A stretch of 64,000 bases of DNA from Neodontobutis hainanensis. Its lineage: Eukaryota; Chordata; Actinopteri; Gobiiformes; Odontobutidae. The position numbers and the translations under genes were made by a program. The stretch lies in contig JALDNG010000023.1 of assembly GCA_024349245.1 (NCBI GenBank), positions 1 to 64,000 on the forward strand, in the 5' to 3' direction. The notes beneath the pieces are model-generated. The model saw nothing but the letters and a program-made list of their open reading frames with translations, did no database searches and was not told where the DNA came from. Of the stretch, positions 36,813-48,648 are shown piece by piece (the stretch's first letter is position 1; every line of letters begins with the position of its first letter).

Positions 36813-38570
36813 TGCTCGTCATCAATCCCTCAAGTGTTTAAATTATTACAGTCAGCTTTTAACATTGTTCAATCTCAATTAACCATAAAATCTGAAATTG
36901 GTTTTGAATACAGACAAAACCATAATTTTGGTTTTCTCTAATGCCACTGAGTTACCAGGAAAATATCCCATCAATGCAAATTTCCCAAGGCAAACCTATT
37001 GGAATGGTCTCAAACTGTATGAATCTGGGTATTCTTCTTGACTGTGAGCTTTCATTAAATTCACATATTGGTCAACAAATTTCCAAACTAAAAGTGAAAC
37101 GTGGCTTCTTCTATAGAACTTTGAAACCAACGCAATGCATTGTGGGTCACCGGGCGGTATTTTCTGAGGCCACTAACTAGAACAAACAAGAGCAGTGCTA
37201 CTGTTTTTCTTCATTATGCTCAAAAGTTGCACAAAAAAATTAAGGGCTATATCGAGACTACTGCCAGATGAAAAGGGACAGTACCTCGAAAAAATATTGT
37301 GTATTGGAAGTGTCAACCCATATGATAGCCATGAGTAGGTTAGAGATCCAGGCGATTTACCTCCAGTAACGTTCCATAGTTTCTTATCTTGTGTGCGTAG
37401 TCAACGCACATCGCTAATCAAGTTGTTGGAGCCTATTCAATTTACAAATGTCTGGGTACATGATTTGGACATTTTTAGGCCCCCAAATTGTAAATAGGTT
37501 GTCACTCATGCAAAGTTAAGTTTGCTTTGCAAATTTAACCTCTATTTATAATCCTACCACTGTTGTTGTTGCCCATCCTATTGTAAAGCCCCCTACTCAC
37601 AGGCACGTAACAACCAACTTTAAATTTTTAACGTGTTTTATTAACAAACTGCCAGCAATAACAAGAACTGCTGTCACAGCCCCAGCTCACGCTGAAGTCT
37701 CAAAATGTAACTGTAATCACTTGAGCGAGCCATGCTTCTCAGTAATATCCATGAATAAGTCTGACTCACTGCTTCTTTGCATTCTAATAAACCACAAACA
37801 CACAGAGCGCCTTTCAGATCATAACCGGTACAAAATAATTGAACAATGCAACTAAATTAACAACAAAACACTGTAGCCGAAATTATTCATAAAACATCTC
37901 TATTGTATATTAGCACTGTAGCGCTGCAGTGGCCAACAAAAATGGTGCCTCAATCCTGTCGGCTGCCCCAACGCTTTCAGGGTGACATCACGATCCAAAG
38001 CCCTAGAGAAATAATGCCTGTTTCCCCCTCAGAACCAAGGAACCTTTGGTGTCTGCAACGTTTTTGCCTTTGCTTAATTATGGTGATGTACTCTACAGAA
38101 TATGTGTGCCTTTTTTAAGTGTCTACAGTCCTTTAATACTGTTTATCATTGTTGCCCTGAGGTATGTCACTGGATGTAGTTGCCTCACTCTTCACTGTGG
38201 TCTTTATGTTAAGTCAGGCTGACCTTTATTGAGTGTATGCAGGTACAAACACTGGCTGAATCTGGTTTACAAAGCTCTTCTTGGCTTAGTTCCATCTTAC
38301 TTGAGCATGCTTCTTCAGGAAAACAAAAGTCACAATTACTTTCCTGTAATGTTCTTTATCTAACTGCTTTGAGCTAGAACTGAAATGGAACATAAGGCAT
38401 TCAGCTTTGCTGCCCCATCTGCGTGGAACACGCTAGAGTCTGATCTGAAACTATCAGCCCTCATCTCATTTGAAAATATCCATTCAATCTTAGAACATGA
38501 GACTATTGCTCAGGGACTGTGTTTTTTAAATTGTACTGTGTTTTCAATGATGCACTTTAGTGCAAACTAG
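36813..38570 (+). pseudogene. 5'-truncated L2/CR1-like LINE reverse transcriptase, interrupted (copy A)
   Basis: Translated pieces in order match the second half of a fish non-LTR retrotransposon RT: QSAFNIVQ, then KLVLNTDKTIILVFS after a frame change, then NLGILLDCELSLNSHIG and KVKRGFFYR (to about 37122). It resumes with FLPLLNYGDVLYR (about 38066-38100), HWLNLVYKALLGLVPSYL (about 38250) and AFSFAAPSAWNTL (about 38400). The catalytic YADD region and endonuclease lie upstream of the truncation and are absent. A segment of about 0.9 kb at 37125-38060 splits the frame. It has stops and frameshifts and is dead. The clade assignment is from memory of motif style. Confidence 0.7.
37125..38060. mobile_element. 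~0.9-kb insertion inside the LINE (copy A)
   Basis: The LINE protein match stops after GFFYR and resumes at FLPLLNYGDV, with non-LINE DNA between. The inserted sequence begins near ACTTTGAAACCAACGCAATG and contains CATTGTGGGTCACCGGGCGG. It has no recognisable termini or coding capacity, so its class is unknown. The same insertion lies at about 51858-52791 in copy B. Confidence 0.45.
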
Positions 38571-38580
38571 CATGCACTTT

Positions 38581-38912
38581 GGGGCACATTGGCTCAGTGG
38601 TAGAGCGGTCGTCCTATAACCGTAAGGTTGGCGGTTTGATTACCACTCTCTTGAGTCCATACTAGATTTGTGTCCTTGGGCATTCCACTTAACCCACCTT
38701 GCCTCCAGTGCCACAGTAGTGTTGTATGAATCTCTATGACTATGGAGGTGACTGAAGTGATGGTCTGAGCGGGCTGTAAACGCTGTGTGTATGTCAGGCT
38801 TTCACTATGTCTGCCCCAGGTGTGAATGTGGGTGAAGGGGTGAATGGAAGCATCATGTTAAAGCGCTTTTGGTGCCCAAGAAGGGTACAAAAAAGCGCTG
38901 TTGTAAGTTAGT
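38581..38912 (+). mobile_element. tRNA-derived SINE (copy A)
   Basis: The head resembles a tRNA gene: an A-box-like TGGCTCAGTGG (38590-38600) and a B-box-like GGTTTGATTAC (38633-38643) for RNA polymerase III. A body typical of fish SINEs follows, with GTGTCCTTGGGCATTCCACT. The end is AAAGCGC-rich. The pseudo-anticodon arm and the continuing body argue against a functional tRNA. It lies just 3' of the LINE fragment. Confidence 0.75.
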
Positions 38913-39781
38913 AAACATAACAGCATTGTAAGATATCTGAAAAACAGATGATCCATCTGAAGTTTAGATATCAATCAATCAATCAATTTAAATATACTTT
39001 ATACTCTCTCTATATTTATGATTTATTTGTATGACTTTACACAAAAAATACATCATTATATTGTGAATAGAGTCAAAAGACACTAAATAACCAAAAAGCC
39101 TGGAACATACACATCTTTTTTTATTTATTTTTTGTTTCTGGTCCTGTGCTAATAAAAAAGCCCCAGCTTTGACCCTTTCTAGATACATTGGCAAATCTCT
39201 TATTCAATGAAAAAAACAGCACTAACAGAACACACAGCCAAGGATGGTCTTAACGCAAACTTGCTCTTCTTTTAAGATGTCTCTTGTTCTCTCAACATTA
39301 ACTGAAGGCAATGCTAAGTGCAAAACGACATGATCTTTTGTTTAGCTTTTGTGTTGAACCGTACTCCATAAAGATGAAACGCTGTTCAAACTGATTTTTA
39401 TTTTCATTTTATTATTTTCCAATGCTCTTCTTAGCAATTATAGTTTAGCAGATATTTGTATTAAAACGTACATAATATGAATACGGTCTACGGTAAGTTT
39501 TTATTATGGTGATTCTAGGTACCTTATTGACAAAATAGCTTTGCTTTAAACAAGCAGTGAAGGACACATGACCTTGTAAAGCCACCAAAATACTTCAACA
39601 TGCAATTTCTCCAAAAATATTTCAAACCCTTCAAGTCCCTGGTGACTGCTGGGAAATCAGCTAATTTGGCTCTTAACATGGCTAAGTGGCTGTAAGGCTG
39701 TTTTTAATTTGATTTTGCTACAAGTTGTATGATTTGTAAGTAATTGTCTTTAATTACTAGTTTGTTAAATCTCTAGTTTCT
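38913..39781. other. Non-coding spacer in copy A (same in copy B, 53644-54513)
   Basis: AT-rich sequence with a short (ATCA)n run near 38972 that resembles a retroposon tail on the reverse strand. No gene is supported. Confidence 0.5.
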
Positions 39782-40320
39782 CTAGTTCTTTTTTCCTGAT
39801 GTTGGCATCACAACAACTTTCCTCAGCTGTTTGTCCATTACCATTTTATCTGTCTGTATCTGGAAGTCCCACAAGATCTTGACTTGGTCATTCTCTACCA
39901 CCTTGAGAGTTGTTTCCCACTTTGACTGCGTTTCTTTCAGTCCATACTCTTCACAGATGTTCCTGTACACTATACCAGCCACTTGGTTATGGAGTTCCAT
40001 GTATGCTTTTCCTGCCAGGATCTTACACCCTGCCGTTATGTGCTGGATTGTCTCAGGTGCCTGTTTGCACAGCCTACACCTGGTGTGGTAAATCTGGTCC
40101 TCGTTGCTCTGGTGCTCAAGGCCTGCTCCTTTGCAGCCATGATTAGTGCCTCTGTGCTGTCCTTTAGTCTAGCGTTTTATAGCCATTGATAGGATTTCTT
40201 GCTATCAGCCACTTTTGTTATCTGGCAGTGGAACATCCCATGTTGGGGCCATCCCATAATGGAACCTTCAGCACTTTTTCCTCTTTCTTCCTCTGCCTGA
40301 GACAATGGCTGGATCTCATT
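39782..40320 (-). pseudogene. LINE 3' fragment with zinc knuckle, restriction-like-endonuclease type (copy A)
   Basis: Reading the reverse strand from about 40320, frames in succession give HGMFHCQITKVADSKKSYQW (then a stop), LKDSTEALIMAAKEQALSTR, and, after a frameshift near 40100, a Cx2Cx8Hx4C zinc knuckle (CRLC…H…C, about 40072-40026). These continue into YRNICEEYGLKETQSKWE and VKILWDFQIQTDKMVM. This order is that of the C-terminal part of fish LINEs carrying a restriction-enzyme-like endonuclease (R2/R4/NeSL group). The catalytic PD…D region expected next is deleted. Non-functional. Confidence 0.7.
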
Positions 40321-41165
40321 TCTCTAAATATGCCTCCTCGATGTCTCGACTCCTCAAATGTACCAAAAGTTATTCTCCGTGCACCATCTTTAGTGCTATC
40401 CCAAAGCTCTCAAAGCTGCTCCGAGGAGCGAGGAGAAGAGCCGGAGGAGGCTTCTGAAAGGAGGCATAAGCAAGGATACACCGGAGCTTCCTACGGGGAA
40501 GTCAAACTCACAGCGGAGATGAAAACCCTGCCCACTCCACAAGCTATTGGACAAGACGCTCAACAAACATGAGTCTTTCATTTTTGATTTATGAAGAACT
40601 TCATCAGAGACCAAAAAATTAATGGTTCATCCGTGAATGTTCTAATAGGTCCTGATGTTTGTGAACTTTGTTTGTATAAATAAAGAAAAAGAACATTATA
40701 TATCAAAACCCTTAGAGTTATTTTTAAAATACAGATTTTTGAGATCCAAAATTCAAAAAACTGTGGTTTGAAAATGATAACAGATAAAGTCCTTCTTTAA
40801 ATTAGAAAAATGCCAGATATGACACAAAGTATATGATTGAAATAATTGTATTCATCTAATATGCATAACATGGCGTTATATATTGGCGGACGTATGTCAT
40901 TTACAGTACATACAGAAAGATGCTATAATAGTTTATTTTTTTCTATTTTCTTCTTTTTCTAAAAATAAATTATCAATAACAGTAACTTGTAAAGCAACAT
41001 TAGTAAACTACAGTATAACTACAACTTCTAATTTACCCTAAATACTAAAATTTATGGAAATAGATATTTATACATGTACTATTTGTATGGTTGCAGAAGC
41101 TTTATCTGTTCTTATCCATTCAAATGGCATAGTTTGTAGTTTTTCTGAATGTAGGACCTCTCACC
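40321..41165. other. Unassigned sequence in copy A (same in copy B, 55053-55896)
   Basis: A forward open frame of 128 codons (40186-40572) overlaps the reverse-strand LINE fragment and has no protein character I recognise. CCCTTAGAG at 40709 (55441 in copy B) could be a distal end of the piggyBac-like element, but no TTAA flanks it. The remainder is AT-rich. Confidence 0.4.
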
Positions 41166-41570
41166 CTAACCCATCACTTTTATTACTATCTCTGCTTTTA
41201 CTAGCATGTCAATGCCGAATATGTTTACCACTGACTCTCCTTTCTTTACTGGGTAAAGTGTCAGAATGAACAACATGTTTTTTGACACACAGCTGTCACT
41301 GAAAGCCCCATTATTCCCAACCTCCCTTCCACTACCATGGCCACGGCAAGTACACCCGCCCCGGCTTCTATCACCTGTGCTGGGTAAAGCAGCATGTGCT
41401 GCGCACACATGGCTTCCCTTCCCAACCTTCCCATCACTACCATGGGTAGAGCGACTAGTTTTTTCCCCGTTTCTTTCACTTATGTTGGGCAAAGTGTGGT
41501 GAAAAACGGCATGTGCTTCATATTCATTGAGAGAGGCACCAGCAGCGGCGCCGCCAAAAAGTCACACACG
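41166..41570 (-). mobile_element. piggyBac-like remnant truncated at the duplication junction (copy A)
   Basis: Identical in layout to 55897-56302 of copy B but ends abruptly at the junction with the next copy, so the transposon's 5' end is missing here. Contains GGGTAAAG/GGGCAAAG and CATGTGCT phrases repeated at intervals of about 100 bases. Confidence 0.4.
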
Positions 41571-44500
41571 CACTCATTAAAACACTCATTATATAGGACA
41601 TCCACTGGGCTCAGAGTCACAAGGGTGTCTCTGGATTCCTTTAGCTTTGCTTTGAGGTTCATCTTTACAGTTTTGCCTTCCACACATTTTGGCCTTGATC
41701 TTTCACTATCATGTGCTGAAAAGGCAAGAAACTACAGGGATGTCCTTTTCTAATAGGGGCCAAAAAGATAAGATGAACAAAAAGATAAGACTCTTGGGGA
41801 GGTGGAAGATTTGAGATTGAGACACTAACCATATTGTGAGTGGCAGGATGTCTGAACCGACAGAAGCACAAGACGATTAGCAGTGTGTGCCGCAAGGGAG
41901 TTATTGGCTTTGGGATTTTTTCATAGCCAGACAGTAGAAGTTTTATTACCTCCCAACACGCAGTACAACCGGGCAATGCATACCATGTCTGTATATGTGA
42001 AAGTGCACCCATCAATGATAGCTTGATAGTCCCAAGAGAATGTATCATAATTTAGAGTTCACATTAAACCCAAGTTCTCAAGGATAGATGATCATAAATA
42101 CCTTTACTTATTAATAATTGAGTTTGTGTGTAAACTCACAGTCTAGCCTAAGTTGTATATGCACACACAATGAGATAAGCCCTCTTCTTAATTTAAGATC
42201 AGTGGATGAAGGATGGATTAGTTGGAACTGATGTAACCTGGGGCCATAAAGAAAAATGTTTGAAAAAAAAAAGAAGAAAGATAATACAAATGCAGTGGGA
42301 ATCGTCTTAAACAATCCTGCATTATTCCCTCACACACACATAAACCATTATCTTGAAACATCTGTCCATCCTGTTGACCTCAGCACAGGTCAAAACAGGA
42401 CGATTACACTGCAGTGAGAAGGATGAAATGTAGCGTGGGGGTTAACCCTGTCTGCTTTTTTATGTAGGATAGTGTGATAGCATCGTGGACCAGAGGGTTG
42501 AAGCACTATAATCCTAATATCCCATATCTGTCACAGAAAGACATGTATGTGGCCCCAACAGGAAGGTCCCACTGCAGCTACATGATTACGCTTTAGCTCC
42601 TAATGCTAATGTTAGCTGCACTGACAGGGAAACTGCACTACTGCCGTGCAAACCGTACTAATAAAGGCCCTGTCCTTGTCCAAGATCAAACCCAGGACCT
42701 CAACACTGTATGTTAGCCTCAATGACTCTGTACTGCCTGGCTCTACACACAAATTAAACTAATGTCAAGTGAAATATCTGTTGAATCAACTGTTAAAATA
42801 GTGAATAAAAGTACCCTGCAGAGATTAGTTTGACCCAAAAAAAAAATACTTCTAATCCAACATACATTATTTATATCATACAAAGCTGTTGAAGTTCACC
42901 TCTAACAACAACAAATATGTGTATTTTGGTTACTGCCCGGGAGCATCATTTCACAGTATGACATAATGCCTCATGTTGTGCCATTTGGTTTTTAGCTTTT
43001 ATGTTTTTGTGTGAGTTATTATACTCAAGTATCCATCAGACAATTTTAATATGTCTCGCATGGTTCCCACTGTGGCTCAGCTGTCTGCATCTTTGTAATG
43101 TCGATGCCCTATAACCTGACTGCAGGATATGACTTACCAGTTCCTGCTGTGCTGTCACATCTGTCTTTATTATTCTGTTTCCTGTCAACCTTTACAGCTG
43201 CCGGCATAAAACACTAATAAAATAACATGATCAAACTAAGTGATCATCCCACTGAGAAAAACAGCTCAGTTTTAGCTGCACTGGATGGGACCCAGTGTAG
43301 TGTAGTGTAAAAAGCCTGTGTTAAGCCATGCCGAGTGCAGCACCAGCCTCCTTGATCATTCTCACTTGAGTCTCACGATATGTGAGCTGTAACCCCTCGG
43401 GCTCAAAGCTGTGCATCTGTAACTGCTCTACTAAGTGATTGCTACAAGCTAGGCGGCAGTCCTGTCTTTGCCTATAGACATTAATAAGATTATAGCATAA
43501 ACAAGATAGTAAGTGTGTTGTCTCAGTTCATTCCCAGCATCTTTTGTCACTGAATGTGCCATATATTTGCAGCAGTCCACATTCTTTACAGTTGAGCTTA
43601 TATTTCATACGCAACACACTGCATTATGCACGTATTGATATTGTTTCAAAGCAGATTAATTTTCCTCTGAATGTGCATCATTGCACATATCATTCCTGAT
43701 GTGATCCAAACTGTTGGATTCTGCAGATCTGCACTTTTTTCTTATCAAGTCTGCGGGGTGAAGTCAGCTACACAGTCAATAAAAGCAGATGGATCATGTC
43801 AAAGTCTATGGGGAAGAAAAAGAACAAAGATAAGATATATTGTGCATTATATATTTAACAGGCAACGTGAAAGGCCAATGGAGCAGATTCAAATGATCCC
43901 TCACAGTCACAGATGTTATGGAACTTGCCAGGTTGACATCTGCAGCTACAAAGCTTCAGCTTTTATTACTGCAATTCCAAGTAAAACTTTTTTATCATTG
44001 CTTGCACAAAGAAATAATTTATCACATGTCTTGACCTGTTCTTTACCTGGTCATATTCACCTTTGAACCACAAAGTGAAAAAAATCTATTTTTATAAGAA
44101 TCCCACACACACAGTGAAATCCTCTTAATAAGGACATCACATGCCTCTTCAGCCAAATACCCATCAATATTTCATATTTACCACACTATTTATCCACTTC
44201 GTTCATCATTTATGGATGCGCCTTAGGGTTGCAGTGTGAGGGCCTAGGATTTTTTTGTATGTGTGTATGTGTTCTATTTAAGTGTGCCATTTAGATAATG
44301 TCACTGCAGGCCATACGCTCCTCTGGCATCTCTGTAACGGTGCTATGCAACCATCAACAAAGCTGTTCTTCCTGAATAAACAAGTCCCCCCCTCTTCTCA
44401 ACACTCAACCCTTAATTATTCATATGGAGCTGAATAGGACATTGTTTATCAAGGCTAAAGCACCAGGGGACCTTGTGCCCTGAGATACACACCTACAGTT

Positions 44501-47500
44501 CTTATGTGAGAGTGTGTTTGTTTTTGTACGAAAAGCAGAAGTAGAAAAAGAAACTGGAGTAGTTCAAGTGCAGGCAGCCAACTCTCTAATTGGTAATTAA
44601 TATATCTTTGACAAACTAGCTTTAGCCGTCTACTCAGTAGTGGAATGGTAATGATGGTTGAAAAAGTGTGTTCCCACCAGAGAAAAAAAAGAGTGGAACC
44701 ATGCCTATGCTAAATTTTCATTGTTTTGTATTGGAAAAAGATGGTCAAATGAGAAAAAAAAGACAAGTCAATTTATTTACAAGTGCTACCTGCAATTGAT
44801 CTATTAAAAGCACACCCATCCAAAAATTATTAATCAATCCGCTTTCAATGCATACATTTAAAACGTCAATTCAAAAGGTTGTATAACACCTGGGCCTGGA
44901 TTGGTTCGTGACAGTAATTTACATGTTTAAATCTGTGACATCATACTAATGATACATTAAATATAGAAGTTCTTTTAGTATTGGTGTCAATTAATAATTT
45001 TGTTTACGAGCTAGAAAGTCCTTTTGCAGAATCACTGTGGATCAGACATTAACATATTCATAAGCACCTCCACATAAATGTAAACTGTTGTTTTGGTTTT
45101 CTGTCACTTTTCTTTGCAGCCAGAATCGGTCTCTTGCTCAGAGCAGGTGGTGCTGGTTGTGATAATGGTCTCTTGGCAAGAGCTTCAGCCTTCATCGCCG
45201 AGGCTGTTTATTGTTGCATTTAATGTTGTGATCAGGAACTACTTGTCCTTCCACATGATTGACAAGAGGTTAGAATATGTCCTTTGAATATCATTACTTC
45301 TTCTATTTGACTGAAAGAAAACATGATGCAACATTGACTCACTACCTGCTTGACTCATGATTGTGTGACACATGAATGACATTTCATAAAATAAGTGTTA
45401 TGAGAAAGGGAGGCTAAGGATGCATGCTTCTGCTATTTATTTATTTTTGACCATAAAATGCTCAAGTACAACTTTTTGTTAATGCATACTAAGCTACTAT
45501 ATTTCTCAGAGTTCTGATTTTTAATGTCACATCCCAAAATACATGACATTTCAACTTTTAACAGTAGGCTATGTCTTCATCTGCCAATTTATGGCCACAA
45601 AAGAACAGATGAAATGACCAGGGCTTTTCATAGCTCTGTAATTACAAGATCTAACCAGACCAAAAGAGGCTTTGTAGGGTGTTGATGGTGACATTTTATA
45701 ATAAAAAGTTAAATATATAACTTTTATAACTTTCAATGATTTTTTTTCAAAGCTTTTAAAAAGTGAAATTCTCTAAAAAAAAGAAGAACTGCAAATAGTT
45801 CAGATTTTTAACCTTAATGTTAACAAACATGTGTTTTAAATATAGTGTGAAATGTTAACGTGTCTTTCGAGCATCTTGTTGCTAAACTTTCAGAAAAATC
45901 CTCTTTGTGTACATTTAGCTATCTTTAGTATGAGCAGCCCTGGCATTTTTCATGTCAAGTGATATATTAGCTGAGTTATGGACATAAAAGGCATGTAATG
46001 GAGCTCAGGATGCTGCTCTCTTTCACTCTAAAACTCAACCATACCACCCAATCACGCCAAAATGCCCCCTCCTCACTTGTTTCTTCCTGTTTCCTCCACA
46101 ATTCCACAGCCAATGTCAGTGGAGTAGTCAGTATTGAGAAGACACATGGCTGTTTAAACATTCATACCACATGCACACAGAAAGCCACCCTGGATAAGCA
46201 CACACTTTAGAGATAACGTCCTTGTATCATTTAAATGTTAATAGGCTTTCAATGGGCTCAAATCTACATTTATTATTGTGCAAATGAGCTAATTTCCCCA
46301 TATCTATGCTGTCGTTAGAGCTGGCATGTTTAGTTGTCTGAGCATAATTAGAATTATTGTACTGTAAGAAGAGAGAGAAGGGTATAAGGGGGAAAGATGG
46401 CACGTTTATACAATGTAGAGTAAGGTCTTTAGTGGAGCTTTTTCCTGGAGACACTGAGACACACTACTCACAGCAGAGATGTATGGATGATGCCAGTTTT
46501 CCTTGACATGCTCCCAGACTGTCTGCTATAGGCTGTTTCCACAATTTCCTTCAGTGTTGTAGTCCCATTATCAAAAACAACATAGACTGTTATGGTGTGT
46601 AACCAAAGCCTTGTTTACGGCTTGTCTTTTTTTGCAGGACACTAACCTCATTTATGGATCACTAGGCTGCAGCATGAAAAGGGACAGTGGTTTGATTATT
46701 TGAAGTGTCAGCAGTTGAGCATAAAAGCAACACAATGCTGAATAAGATGGTATTTTCACCAATATCATGGAAAAGAGCCTTTAAACAGCAGTGATGGATA
46801 CATGGGGACAGATACAATGGCTTCCACAGCTTTATTTTGAATCCAAAATAAACTATGCTAAAATTTGCATGATTCCAACATAAAACATTGAAGCTACGAC
46901 CTAAGTCTGGTATCAAGACTACTGGTGTTAAGAAGTACAACACTCTCAATTTAAATATTAAGGATCTGCTACAGGCCATCATGCACAGAACCAGCGGCTC
47001 TGATGTGCACTGTCAAAGTGTTTGCTCGTGTTGTTTGAACTGTAAACATGGACATTTAGATATCATTTAGAAGCTGTCAGTGTTACTATGTGTCATGATT
47101 GGGGTGCAATTTTCAATATAGAAGCAGCTTGTGTTCAGATTTTCACAAGGCATCTGTTATAATGTGTGGATGACTCATCCACAGCACACTATAAAACATT
47201 TCATATAAAGCTTCCACAGTAAAAGTGGATGATGGTCGATGCAGTTCCGCAAGTCATTAAAAGTCATTTCTTTTCCTAGATAAATGAAACTTTCTCTCTG
47301 CCCCACTTTCTTGCATGATACATATTTGCTTCATGGTTATTGCATAGAAGTGTCCATTTCCTCTGCAATTATAACAAGACTTTGTAAAAATTGTAAACTC
47401 TGAATGGATATCTGAAAAAGACAGTATGTGATGTGAGGGGTCAGTGATGTAGTGTTGTTGCATGTTTTATGACTCATGTTTAAAGTGTTATTGACTGCTT

Positions 47501-47763
47501 TCATCTTGCTGTGCTTTCTTAATGAGCCTTTAAATCAGCTTCACTTTTATTGGATTGGTACCTTTTTATGAATTGTTTTTACTGGATCAGGTGGTGCTTT
47601 TTCCCATTGCCCCTGAAGTAAACTCCAGGGTGCAGCTAATTAGCAATAGGGGCCACAGGTGTGAGCCCAGGTGTTGGGAGATCTCATTGGCCGTTGCTTA
47701 GCAACACTGTGTTAACCTTTTTTTTTTACAAATGCACCATTGGACATTCTCCATAAACTAAAT

Positions 47764-48648
47764 CAGGGGACTGCAACTTTTTTCCTCAAAGAGCTACTTT
47801 TAGTTTATCTGCATGTTCATATGTATATGCATTTCTTTCCTGTGTATCTCACACTATAAAATGAAAAACTAAATGCACAGATAGACTACTTGTGTATTCA
47901 GTGAGATGACTGGCACTGCATGGATTCAAAAAGAGAGGTGTATTGTGAAGTGTAGCCTCAGGTTTATCTTATAGACTCATTTAAACGTTCATCTGTCAGT
48001 CTGCTTCTGAACCATTGCGGTCATAGCCTCTGTTACAATCCTGCCATCAGTGAACAGCTTTTTGTGCTTCGTTAAGATGTGCGCCACTTTAGATGGCGCC
48101 CAAGCAGCTCTTCATTTTGCCACTTATACCGTTTATAAACCAGCCAAATATAGTGCTGTTTTGACATAATCATTTCTGTACATATACACATATCACTTAA
48201 ATTATTCAATATATCCTTTGTACTTAAATATTCAAAAGTAAAAAAAATATCTAGCAAATTCTGCATGCAACCTTTGTGTTTTCACAGTTATTAAAAAGCA
48301 CCCAAATGCTGCTTCTTTTCCTACTGTCCCTTTTGTGTTTGCGCACTCTCTACTTCTCCTCTCCCTCCGTCCTGTTCAGCGCACCTGTGTATGAACCCCG
48401 CCCGCCCCTCTCTGCTTAATGGTTTGACCCTTGTCTATCCTCACATGATTAGTTACACAGCAACACGTGATATTCAGTCGACTCACGAAGAAGCACCTGT
48501 AGCGCGGAGATCATCAAATCATTCTGCTTTGTATTAGGTTAATTTACAAAAAAATTATATAATAATAATAATTAAAATAAAACAACTTACTGACGGGAAC
48601 CAGCTGCCATTGTTCACTTAAATGATCTGGCTCTTTGACTGACCCCAG
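47764..48648. mobile_element. hAT-like non-autonomous element (copy B)
   Basis: Duplicate of the element at 33040, with the same ends and flanks. It differs by single-base changes and small indels, for example in the C-rich stretch near 48400. Confidence 0.45.

Larger units (their letters stand above)
26845..41570 (+). repeat. 14.7-kb tandem duplication, copy A
   Basis: Starting at the CACTC of GCACTCATTAAAACACTC, this 14,726-base segment is repeated in direct orientation at 41571-56302 with only scattered substitutions and small indels. Contents in order: non-coding DNA, an hAT-like element, an L2/CR1-like LINE fragment, a SINE, a reverse-strand LINE fragment, and a piggyBac-like remnant cut off at the junction. 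Small frames in one copy are mirrored in the other, so they give no independent evidence of coding. Confidence 0.95.

Noticed and set aside
38581..38652. Possible tRNA gene
   Set aside because: The tRNA-like head continues into a SINE body, the cloverleaf is imperfect, and a related diverged copy occurs at 59797.
40186..40572. 128-codon forward frame in copy A (and 54918-55304 in copy B)
   Set aside because: It overlaps a recognisable LINE fragment on the opposite strand and has no motif of its own.
40709..40720. CCCTTAGAG as the distal piggyBac terminus
   Set aside because: No TTAA lies beside it (flank is TCAAAA), the similarity to CCCTCTAAG is short, and the implied element would lack a catalytic domain.
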